Of a stretch of 15,474 nucleotides of DNA, positions 1 to 6,190 are shown in pieces. The notes below the pieces were generated by a model, which was not told the DNA's origin, did no database searches, and saw only the letters and a program-made list of their open reading frames with translations. This stretch comes from Actinomycetes bacterium (GTDB lineage: Bacteria; Actinomycetota; Acidimicrobiia; Acidimicrobiales; Bog-793): contig JAKAOD010000016.1 in the NCBI GenBank assembly GCA_021823365.1, positions 1-15,474 of the forward strand, written 5' to 3'. Each line of letters opens with the position of its first letter. Position 1 is the first letter of the stretch. A program made the position numbers and the translations under genes.

Positions 1-1
1 G

Positions 2-58
2 GCACGCCGGGCGCGGGTGCGCCTCGAGGCGGCAGGGGCGCGCGAACCGGCCGGCTGA
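2..58 (+). CDS. C-terminal end of an unidentified upstream gene (partial)
   Basis: An open frame enters from the left edge and stops at a TGA (56-58), eight bases before the next start codon at 66. Its 18 visible residues are rich in Arg, Ala and Gly, which suits a C-terminal tail, but no family can be recognised. The stop lies in the loop of a GC-rich hairpin. The close spacing suggests co-transcription with the downstream fusion gene. Composition alone could produce so short an open frame, so this is tentative. Confidence 0.3.
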   Translation, partial: ARRARVRLEAAGAREPAG

Positions 59-66
59 GCCGGCCG
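48..66 (+). promoter_or_regulatory. GC-rich hairpin spanning a stop and the next start
   Basis: The sequence CGGCCGGC (48-55) pairs perfectly with GCCGGCCG (59-66) around a TGA loop. The right arm includes the first base of the GTG start at 66. There is no T-tract, so it is not a typical intrinsic terminator. It could hamper translation initiation of the downstream gene, or it may be chance in GC-rich DNA. Confidence 0.3.
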
Positions 67-1058
67 TGACCGCCAGGCGCCGGCTGCTCGTCGCGCTCCT
101 CCTCGAGGGGGAGGCCCGCGTCGAGGTCGACGGCCTGCGCCGCGCCCTGAAGAGCCGTGAGCTCGGGCGCATCCCTCCGCACGTGACGCTCGTCCCGCCG
201 ACGAACGTCGCCGAGGGCTCCCTCTCCGAGGCGCACGCGACCCTCGCCACGGCGGCTGCGAAGCTACGGCCCTTCGACGCCCGGCTCGGCCCGCCGGCGA
301 CCTTCGCGCCCGCACGGCAGGTCCTCTACCTCGAGGTCGGGGCCGATAGCGGGGCGATCGTGCGGCTGCGCGACGCCGCAGCGGCCGGCCCGCTCGCGCC
401 GCCGCCGAGCCGGCGACCACGACCGTTCGTCCCGCACGTCACCATTGCGCGGGCGGTCCCACTCGACGAGATGCCCGCGGCCGCCTCGCTGCTCGCCGGC
501 TTCGAGCGGTCGTGCAGCTTCAGCCGGGTCCACCTCCTCGAGCAGCGCGACACCGAGCCCGGGCGACCCTGGCGGCCGTTTGCAGAGGCGCTCCTCGGCG
601 GGACGGCCGTCGTCGCCCGTGGGGGGCTCGAGCTCGAGCTCAGCGTCGCCGACCGGCTCGACCCCGAGGCGGAGGGATGGGCCAGGGCGGCATGGGCCGG
701 CTACTCGCGGTCGAGCTACGGCGAGGAGTGGCATCCCGACGAGCCCTTCGCCGTCGTCGCGCGCCGGCAGGGGCGGGTCGTCGGAGTGGCGACCGGCGAG
801 GTGCGGGGGGCGGTCTGCGAGTGCGCCCGCCTCGTCGTCGACGTGACGGCCCGGGGCGAGGGGATCGGCAACCACCTGCTCCGCCACGTCGAGCGTCTTG
901 CAGCCGAGCGGGGATGCACGACCACGCGCCTCTTTACGATCCGCGACGGCCCCGCCGAGGGCTTCTACGCCCGCCGGGGCTACGCGCGCGCCGCGCTCCT
1001 GCCGAGCTGGCGGGAGGGGCGGGACTTCGTCGTGATGACGCGGCCGGTCGGGACCTAG
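66..1058 (+). CDS. 2H-phosphoesterase (2'-5' RNA ligase-like) fused to GNAT acetyltransferase
   Basis: This 330-residue protein has two enzymatic modules. Residues 1 to about 178 look like a 2H phosphoesterase: two HxT motifs (HVT at 39-41 and at 124-126), each preceded by Pro, are the paired catalytic motifs of the 2'-5' RNA ligase/ThpR superfamily, which acts on 2',3'-cyclic phosphates or 2'-5' links. Residues about 186-330 look like a GNAT N-acetyltransferase, with an acetyl-CoA loop of the R-G-x-G-x-G type at 263-268 followed by the usual helix, and an AEGFYARRGY motif near the end. The GTG at 66 is chosen because the first HxT then sits at a normal distance from the N-terminus; no good ribosome site is visible. 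Its stop overlaps that of the convergent pcaR gene by four bases. Substrates of both domains are unknown. Family assignment is fairly sure for both halves. Confidence 0.8.
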   Translation: MTARRRLLVALLLEGEARVEVDGLRRALKSRELGRIPPHVTLVPPTNVAEGSLSEAHATLATAAAKLRPFDARLGPPATFAPARQVLYLEVGADSGAIVRLRDAAAAGPLAPPPSRRPRPFVPHVTIARAVPLDEMPAAASLLAGFERSCSFSRVHLLEQRDTEPGRPWRPFAEALLGGTAVVARGGLELELSVADRLDPEAEGWARAAWAGYSRSSYGEEWHPDEPFAVVARRQGRVVGVATGEVRGAVCECARLVVDVTARGEGIGNHLLRHVERLAAERGCTTTRLFTIRDGPAEGFYARRGYARAALLPSWREGRDFVVMTRPVGT

Positions 1059-1878
1059 CTCCTCTGCGGCGCCCGCCGCCCTTGCGCCGCCAGGTCCTCC
1101 TCGACGTGCCTCGCCGTCTCGCGCATCAGCGGCAGGAACTCCTCGAGCATCGCGCCGGTCGTCACCCGCTGGGAGTGCGCCGAGACGTTCATGGCCGCCG
1201 CGGTCTCGCCGGTGGCGTCGCGCAGCGGCACGGCGACCGACCGGAGGCCGTCCTCCATCCCCGGTCGACGAGGCAGTAGCCGGCCGACCGCACCTCGGCG
1301 AGGATCGCCCGCAGCTCGTCCGGCTCGGCCACGGTCTGCTCCGTGCGCGCCTTGAGCGGGACGTCGGCGAGGTAGCGCTCGACCTCGGCGTCCGGCCGGC
1401 GCGCGAGCAGCACCCGACCCATCGAGGTGCAGTAGGCGGGGAGGCGCGTGCCGACCGAGATCGTGATGGTCATGATCCGCTTCGTCGGGACGCGGGCGAC
1501 GTAGACGATGTCCGGCCCGTCGAGCACCGAGATCGACGACGACTCGTGGACCTTTGCGACGAGCTCCTCCATGTGGGGCTCGGCCACCTCGGTGAGGCTG
1601 AGGCCGGAGAGGTAGGCGTAGCCGAGCTCCAGCACCCTCGGGCGCAGGGCGAAGACGCGCCCGGAGCTCCGGACGTAGCCGAGGTCGACGAGCGTGAGGA
1701 GGAAGCGACGGGCCGCCGCCCGGGCGAGCCCCGTCGCCGCGGCGACCTCGGTGAGCGTGAGCTCGGGGCGCTCGGGCCCGAAGGCGCGGATCACGGCAAG
1801 GCCACGCTCGAGCGACTGCACGAAGTCGGGTCCACGGCTCGTCGCCGCGCCGTCGCTCTCGACCATCGGCGGAACCAT
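1055..1878 (-). pseudogene. pcaR: IclR-family regulator, PcaR-like, with a one-base frameshift
   Basis: IclR-type regulators bind DNA as dimers or tetramers through an N-terminal winged helix and sense aromatic acids through a C-terminal domain. The winged helix is clear from FVQSLERGLAVIRAF to about GRVFALRPRVLELGYAYL, and the effector domain follows through TSMGRVLLA and EVRSAGYCLVD. The frame then breaks at the C-run 1259-1262. Restoring one base reads VDRGMEDGLRSVAVPL and continues to a normal end (ETARHVEEDLAA...) at 1055. The repaired protein is about 275 residues, usual for the family. The start at ATG 1878 is preferred because an AAGGGGG sequence lies seven bases upstream; the in-frame ATG at 1884 is too close to it. 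It lies just downstream of pcaL, as pcaR does in Rhodococcus pcaHGBLR clusters. The frameshift may be real or a homopolymer error. Confidence 0.82.
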
Positions 1879-1885
1879 ACCCATG

Positions 1886-1892
1886 CCCCCTT
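1886..1892 (-). promoter_or_regulatory. Probable ribosome binding site of pcaR
   Basis: AAGGGGG on the minus strand lies seven bases before the ATG at 1878 and only one base before the ATG at 1884. This favours the inner start. Confidence 0.4.
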
Positions 1893-1901
1893 GCCGCCGC
1901 C

Positions 1902-2984
1902 CTAGGGCAAACCCCGGCTGCCCGACGCGCCTCCCGTCGGTGCGCTGCCACGCTCGGGACCGGGCGATCGCATCGACTGGAGCGCCGCCGACGCGACCGA
2001 GAACGCCGAGTGTGCCGCCGGGACGCCGCAGTACACCGCCGAGTGGAGCAGGACCTCGGAGATGTCGTCCTCGCTGAGCCCGTTGCGGATCGCCGCCGGC
2101 ACATGGAAGGCGAGCTCGTCGAAGCGCCCGAGGGCGACGAGCATCGCGAGGGTGATGGCGCTGCGCATCCGGCGGTCAAGACCCGGGCGCGTCCAGACCT
2201 CGCCCCAGGCGAGGCGGGTCACGAGGTCCTGGAATGGCCGGGAGAACGGGGTCGCCCGGGCCGAGGCGGCGTCCACGTGGGCGTCGCCGAGGACCGCGCG
2301 GCGCACGGCCATCCCCCGGAGCGCGGCGGGGCCGGCGAGGTGGTCGAGGATCGCGGCGTTGAACCGCTCGGGCTGCTCGAGGTTCGCGAGGTGGGCGGCG
2401 CCGGGGACCACGACGACGCCGGCGCCCGGTATTCCCGTGGCGAGGTCGAGGATCGTCGCCGGCGGGCAGACGGGGTCGAGCGCTCCCCCGACGACGAGCG
2501 TGGGCGCTCGGATCGCGCCGAGGTCGCGATGGAGGTCCATTCCGGCGATCGCCTCGCAGCAGCCGGCGTAGCCCTCCGCCGAGCACGAGCCGAGCATCGT
2601 GGCGACGCGGTCGAGCACCTCCGGGTGGGCAGCGCGGAAGGGCTCGGTGAACCACCGCCCGAAGAGTGACTCGGCGAGCGGCGAGGTGCCCCCGGCCCGC
2701 ACGGCGGCGGCGCGCTCGTGCCACGCGGTCGCCGGGGGGAGGGCTGCGGCGGTGCAGGCGAGGACGAGCCCGTCGACCCGCTCGGGGTGGCGCGCGGCGA
2801 CGAAGGCGGCGACCATCCCGCCGAGGGCGACCTGCGGTCCCCACATCTCGGTCGTGGTGCCGAGGGAGCTCGAAAGGGCGAGGACCGGCGCGCCGGCCGG
2901 CCCGTCGAGGCGGTAGGCGATCTCGGACTCGCCGGCGCGGACCCGACCCGAGCGCGCCCCAGGATCCGACGTCACAGTGCTCAC
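1902..2984 (-). CDS. pcaL: PcaL: beta-ketoadipate enol-lactonase/4-carboxymuconolactone decarboxylase fusion, PcaD half damaged
   Basis: This fused enzyme would decarboxylate gamma-carboxymuconolactone (PcaC domain) and hydrolyse the resulting enol-lactone to beta-ketoadipate (PcaD domain). Residues 18-220 form the alpha/beta hydrolase. SSSLGTTTEMWGPQ at 38-51 is typical of PcaD, and the acid (D170, VVGGALDP) and His (H198, PGAAHLANLE) of the triad are present. Residue 51 however runs straight into VALGGMVAAF, where the family has about 60 more residues ending in a G-x-S-x-G-G nucleophile elbow; the Ser is absent. Residues 225-335 are a full carboxymuconolactone decarboxylase domain (RNGLSEDDISEVLLHSAVYC). 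The GTG start at 2984 overlaps the pcaB stop as GTGA and has GGAGGG four bases upstream. The PcaC half may still work. The PcaD half should be inactive unless the gap is an assembly error. Confidence 0.85.
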   Translation of the reverse strand: MSTVTSDPGARSGRVRAGESEIAYRLDGPAGAPVLALSSSLGTTTEMWGPQVALGGMVAAFVAARHPERVDGLVLACTAAALPPATAWHERAAAVRAGGTSPLAESLFGRWFTEPFRAAHPEVLDRVATMLGSCSAEGYAGCCEAIAGMDLHRDLGAIRAPTLVVGGALDPVCPPATILDLATGIPGAGVVVVPGAAHLANLEQPERFNAAILDHLAGPAALRGMAVRRAVLGDAHVDAASARATPFSRPFQDLVTRLAWGEVWTRPGLDRRMRSAITLAMLVALGRFDELAFHVPAAIRNGLSEDDISEVLLHSAVYCGVPAAHSAFSVASAALQSMRSPGPERGSAPTGGASGSRGLP

Positions 2985-2987
2985 CTT

Positions 2988-2993
2988 CCCTCC
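2988..2993 (-). promoter_or_regulatory. Ribosome binding site of pcaL
   Basis: GGAGGG on the minus strand lies within the last pcaB codons, three bases before the GTG at 2984. It fixes that start and, with the GTGA stop-start overlap, indicates translational coupling. Confidence 0.6.
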
Positions 2994-3023
2994 GACCCCT
3001 CTGGCCCCGACCCCTCTGGCCCC
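2994..3023. repeat. Two tandem copies of a 15-bp unit at the pcaB 3' end
   Basis: GACCCCTCTGGCCCC occurs twice head to tail (2994-3008 and 3009-3023). It encodes a repeated Gly-Pro-Glu-Gly-Ser tail in PcaB. A third, diverged copy may follow. The unit length is a multiple of three, so copy-number change would keep the frame. Confidence 0.7.
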
Positions 3024-4255
3024 GATCCCGCCGAACCCGCCGCCGACCACGCGTCGAGCGCCCGGCGGACGAACACGCCGGCCGAGCCAAGGTAGCCCGC
3101 GGGATCGAGCAGCTCCTCGACCTCTCCGGCCGAGAGCGTGCCGGCGATGTCCGGCTCGGCGAGCAGGACCTCGGCGAAGCCGGCGATGTGGCCCGAGCCG
3201 GCGGCGCTCGCCGCGGCCCGCGCCGCCGGAGAGGCGGAGGAGCTCGGAGAGCGGCTCCCACTCGGCGTGCCAGGCGCCCACGGCGCGTTCGTGCTCGTGC
3301 GGCAGTGCCGGGAGCAGGGCTCTGGCGAGGGCACCGGCGCGCCGGGGCGCCGCGCCGACGGACTGTGGCGGCGACCGGGTTGCGCTTGTGGGGGAGCGTT
3401 GACGACCCGCCGCGGCCGGGCTCAGCCGGCTCGGACGCCTCTGCGACCTCGGCCTGCATGAGGAGGGCGATGTCGAGTGCGATCTTCCCGGCGACGCCGG
3501 TCACGAGGGCGAGGGCGCACGCGAGCTCCGCCACCCGCCCACGCGCCGCATGCCAGGGAAGACGTGGCTCGACGAGCCCGAGGCGGCGGGCGAGCGCCGA
3601 TCCCACGGCCGGGCCGTCAGAGCCGAGTGAGGCGAGTGTCCCCGCTGCCCCTCCGAGCTCCGCGGCGAGACGCCGGTCGAGCACGCCGGAGAGGAGGCGT
3701 CGGGCGTCGTTGAGGGCGTCGAGCCAGCCCGCCGCCTTGAGGGCGAACGTCGTCGGGAGCGCCGGCTGGAGGAGGGTGCGCGCGACGAGGAGCGTGGTCC
3801 CGTGGGCCCCCGCGAGCGCGGCGGCAGCGTCGCCCGCGGCGACGAGCGAGCCGAGCACGAGCCGGCCGGCTCGTCGGGCGACGAGCATCGCCGCCGTGTC
3901 GAGGACGTCCTGACTCGTCGCGCCATAGTGGACGTACGGTGCGGCCTCCTCGCCGACGGCCGCGGCCAGCATCACGACGAGGGGGAGAGCAGGGTTGCCC
4001 GAGGCTCGCGCCGCGCGACCGAGGGCCCCGGGGTCGGGTCGCAGCCGGCCGCACGCCTCGGCGATCGCCACCGCGGCCTCCCGGGGCACGACGCCGGTCT
4101 CTGCCTCGGCGAGGGCCAGCGCCGCCTCGAACTCGAGCATCGCGCCGACCCAGGCGGCGTCGCCGGTCGCCGCGAGGAGCTCGTCCGTGGTGAACACCGG
4201 CCCGAACAGCCGGCCGGAGCCTGCTGCCGCGAATCCCTCCGGGTGCGGGGAGGGC

Positions 4256-4495
4256 TCAGGGCGCAAGAAAGACGGTCTCGTCCGGCCCTTGCAGGCGGAA
4301 GTCGAAGCGCAGCGCGCCTCCGTCCTCGACGGCGACGAGGGTCGCTCGCCGCACCGGGTCGCGGATCGCCGAGAGGAGCGGGTCGGTGCCGTTCGCCTCC
4401 GCCTCGTCAGGGAAGTACATGCGCGTCCGGACGTGGCGGAGGAGCCCCCGGACGAGGACGAGAAGCTCCAGGTGCAGCGCCTGGGACCCTCCTCC
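4256..4495 (-). pseudogene. pcaG: Protocatechuate 3,4-dioxygenase alpha subunit, C-terminal fragment
   Basis: About 75 residues of the PcaG C-terminus are present: QALHLELLVLVRGLLRHVRT, RMYFPDEAEANGTDPLL, RRATLVAVEDGG and LRFDFRLQGPDETVFLAP, ending at a TGA (4256-4258). This is the usual end of the alpha chain of the ring-cleaving dioxygenase that opens protocatechuate. The first 110 or so residues, and the whole partner gene pcaH, are absent. Upstream of about 4495 the frame becomes Arg/Pro-rich non-homologous sequence that meets the livM-like fragment on the opposite strand. The cut is abrupt and no flanking repeat is visible. The fragment cannot make an active dioxygenase. Confidence 0.75.
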
Positions 4496-4509
4496 CGGCG
4501 CGGGGAGCC

Positions 4510-4915
4510 GCCACGGCCGAGATCGCCGCCGCGGCGGCGCCGGAGGTTCGACGCTCGGCACGCGCCGCGGGCAGGTTCGCCTTCGTGGCGCGCGGCGCAG
4601 TCGTCCTGCTCGCGCTGCTGCCCGCGATCATCTCCCAAGGCGGCCTCGTCGTCCTCCTCAACTTCTTCACCCTCCTCACGATGGCGACGATGTGGAACCT
4701 GCTCGCCGGCTACGCTGGGATGGTCTCGATCGGCCAGCAGGCCTTCATCGGTCTCGGCGGTTATACCTTTCGGCGACGTCACCTACTGGCTGGCGCTCGC
4801 CGTCGCCGTCCTTGCCCTGTCGGTTACCTACGGGCTGTTGCGCAGCCGCCTCGGCCTCGTGCTCGCCGCGGTGCGCGACGACGAGATCGGGGCTCGCAGC
4901 GCCGGCGCGCGGGTT
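4510..4915 (+). pseudogene. livM: Branched-chain amino-acid ABC permease (LivM type), fragment with internal gap
   Basis: LivM is one of the two membrane subunits of branched-chain amino-acid (or aromatic-compound) ABC importers. A first block reads GRFAFVARGAVVLLALLPAI, LVVLLNFFTLLTMATMWNLL and AGYAGMVSIGQQAFIGLGGY, giving two hydrophobic segments and the typical GYAGMVSIGQ motif. At about 4763-4768 the frame changes and the sequence jumps to VTYWLALAVAVLALSVTYGL and LRSRLGLVLAAVRDDEIGAR, the family's cytoplasmic-loop motif. The 50-60 residues usually in between are missing. The protein then ends in unrelated sequence near 4915, losing its last 100 or more residues. A GTG at 4585 is a possible start. 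Such permeases often lie near aromatic-degradation genes, so it may once have been linked with the pca genes. Confidence 0.72.
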
Positions 4916-4935
4916 GACACGGCAGTCACTGTCGA

Positions 4936-5165
4936 TCAGCCGTGGCGGCAACGGGCCTCTTGCTCGAGAGGGCAGAGGCCATCGGGGCGTCCACAAGCAT
5001 GGACGTCGCACAACCGGCAGGTCCATCGGACGGCCCCGGGCTCTCGCATCATGGCGACGAGCAGGCGGCCGGCGAGGGCCGCGAAGGCCGCTCGCTCGTC
5101 CTCATCGAGGGAGCTCACCAACTCCTCGAGCATGTCGGTGCCGAGAATCCCGTCCATGGCCTGCG
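4936..5165 (-). pseudogene. MarR-type regulator, C-terminal fragment
   Basis: The minus strand reads MDGILGTDMLEELVSSLDED and AAFAALAGRLLVAMM, then WTCRLCDVHACGRPDGLCPL before a TGA (4936-4938). The CRLCD...CG...G.CP tail is, from memory, a recurring C-terminal extension in some actinobacterial MarR regulators. The preceding helix suits the MarR dimerisation region. The winged-helix DNA-binding domain is absent: upstream of about 5165 the frame passes into unrelated sequence next to the IS fragment. An ATG at 5157 exists, but a protein from it would lack DNA binding. The four closely spaced Cys could bind metal. Confidence 0.55.
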
Positions 5166-5211
5166 ACCTGCACTTTGACGCCTGGCGTCGGGCGCCGGGA
5201 GCGTCCGGGCC

Positions 5212-5400
5212 GTGATCCTCTCGTTCCTCTACCGGGCGTTCTGCCGCGTCCTCCAGCTCATCCGACTCATCTGCCGCAGGGACACCGATCTCGCTGTTGA
5301 AGTGGTCATGCTGCGCCACGAGCCCGCGGTCATCCGACGCCAGGTCCACCGACCCGCGCTGGAGCCCGCGGATCGGGCGGTGTTGGCGGCATTCGCATGA
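5212..5400 (+). pseudogene. IS transposase/integrase, N-terminal fragment
   Basis: This 62-residue reading frame starts at GTG 5212. It matches in style the N-terminus of actinobacterial DDE integrase-type transposases (IS3/IS481-like): a hydrophobic start (ILSFLYRAFCRVLQLIRL), then DTDLAVEVVMLRHEPAVIRR and a ...RPALEPADRAVLAAFA stretch. The family continues for roughly 250 more residues with an rve-type catalytic core; here it stops at a TGA (5398-5400). No DDE residues are present, so it cannot transpose. It lies beside a truncated recombinase, in keeping with an insertion that broke that gene and then decayed. Confidence 0.6.
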
Positions 5401-5404
5401 CTGC

Positions 5405-5455
5405 TCCCATGCCCGTGGCAAGAACTGCCCTCAGGTGGTCCCATGCTGGTGGCAA
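5405..5455. repeat. Pair of imperfect 17-bp direct repeats at the IS/recombinase junction
   Basis: TCCCATGCCCGTGGCAA (5405-5421) and TCCCATGCTGGTGGCAA (5439-5455) differ at two positions and start 34 bp apart. They lie between the IS transposase fragment and the point where recombinase homology ends (about 5460). They may be sub-terminal transposase-binding repeats of the decayed IS end. Confidence 0.55.
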
Positions 5456-5946
5456 TCGACACCTCAGAGACCCGGAGGCCGTTCAGCGTCAGCAGCGACA
5501 TCAGCGCGTGCTCGCGAGCTGGCCCGAGTCCTGCGGCGACGAGGAGCGCGCCGACCTCGTTGCGGTCGAGCCCGACGGCGTAGGACTCGTAGTCGGGACG
5601 TGGCCGGCGGACGTGGACCGCTGGCGAGTGAGCGATCAAGCCCTCTTCCTCGGCGTAGCGATAGAAGCCGGCGACGATGCAGAGCCGTCGTGCGACGGTC
5701 GCCCTCGCCTTACCTCGCGCCTCGAGCTCGCGGCCGTAGGCCTCGGCGTTGGCGTCGGCGTCGGCGTACTTGGAACAGGCTCGCATCGTGCTCGCCAACG
5801 AAGCTGACGAACTGGCGAAGATCGAGGTCATAGGCCTCGCGGGTGAGACCGCGAAAGCCACCGAGGAAGCCGGCGAGCGCGAGCTTCTCCGGATCGGCGC
5901 GCTCGGGGTCGTAGATGACGACTGCGGTCGAGTGGGTAGTGGTCAC
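5456..5946 (-). pseudogene. Tyrosine recombinase/phage-type integrase, frameshifted and truncated
   Basis: The N-terminal core-binding (SAM-like) domain is clear: GFLGGFRGLTREAYDLDLRQ, FVSFVGEHDASLFQV, then in another frame ANAEAYGRELEARGKARATV and ARRLCIVAGFYRYAEEEGLI. The catalytic domain begins with SYAVGLDRNEVGALLVAAGL and reaches box I (LLTLNGLRVSEV), which carries the first catalytic Arg. All later residues (Lys, HxxR, Tyr) are missing because the sequence changes at about 5460, next to the IS remnant. The one-base frame change falls in a GCCGAC repeat at about 5745-5770, a likely slippage site. The GTG start at 5946 is supported by GGGAGG six bases upstream. The gene is inactive as written. 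Confidence 0.75.
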
Positions 5947-5952
5947 GGCATA

Positions 5953-5958
5953 CCTCCC
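5953..5958 (-). promoter_or_regulatory. Ribosome binding site of the recombinase gene
   Basis: GGGAGG on the minus strand lies six bases before the GTG at 5946 and decides that start. A nearby ATG at 5951 is out of frame. Confidence 0.55.
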
Positions 5959-6190
5959 AAGTCCCAGAGGCTCGGGAGCCGAGGCCACCGGGCCTCAGGT
6001 TGACGAAGGCCTCACCGTAGACCTGGACTCTTGACCATCTGCACTCGACGCGATCTGTGTGGTGCCTCAGCGATCGAAGAGGTGCACCCGACCGCCGATT
6101 CGGAGCGACGTCGGGACTGTGTCGGCAGTGCGCACTCTGCGCACCGATCATCCGATAGTGAGCACAGCGAGTTCCTGGCCGGGGCAGCTC
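5959..6190. other. Non-coding spacer between the recombinase and the DinB gene
   Basis: These 230 bases hold no convincing gene. They include a perfect 10-bp palindrome, AGTGCGCACT (6127-6136), followed by a second TGCGCAC. They should contain the recombinase promoter, but no confident -35/-10 pair was recognised. GC content is lower than in the housekeeping part of the window. Confidence 0.35.

Larger units (their letters stand above)
2981..4197 (-). pseudogene. pcaB: 3-carboxy-cis,cis-muconate cycloisomerase, with two frame changes and a missing block
   Basis: PcaB belongs to the fumarase/argininosuccinate lyase superfamily and cyclises carboxymuconate to the lactone used by PcaL. The N-terminal part is normal: FTTDELLAATGDAAWVGAML, HYGATSQDVLDTAAMLVARR and the signature GGSSTLPHKRNPVAAT. 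At about 3361 the frame shifts by one base and resumes as ALLPALPHEHERAVGAWHAE and WEPLSELLRLSGGA. At about 3205-3225 it shifts again and jumps to AEVLLAEPDIAGTLSAGE and LLDPAGYLGSAGVFVRRALD, skipping roughly 50-60 residues that the family has between these blocks. The end is a Gly/Pro/Ser-rich repeat tail. The only ordinary start near the N-terminus is the GTG at 4197; homologous-looking residues (RLFGP) extend upstream to about 4215, so the true start may be lost or lie at a CTG at 4209. It lies between pcaG and pcaL, as expected. Confidence 0.82.

Noticed and set aside
2176..2980. Continuation of the pcaB N-terminal frame across pcaL
   Set aside because: Past about 3361 it is Arg/Pro-rich and out of frame with pcaL; only the 3361-4197 part carries PcaB motifs.
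2666..3913. 415-codon plus-strand open frame across pcaB and pcaL
   Set aside because: Antisense shadow with Arg/Ala/Pro-rich composition and no domain.
6127..6136. AGTGCGCACT palindrome as a possible attachment site for the integrase
   Set aside because: No second copy, no tRNA gene and no flanking direct repeats were found, so there is no support for an att site.
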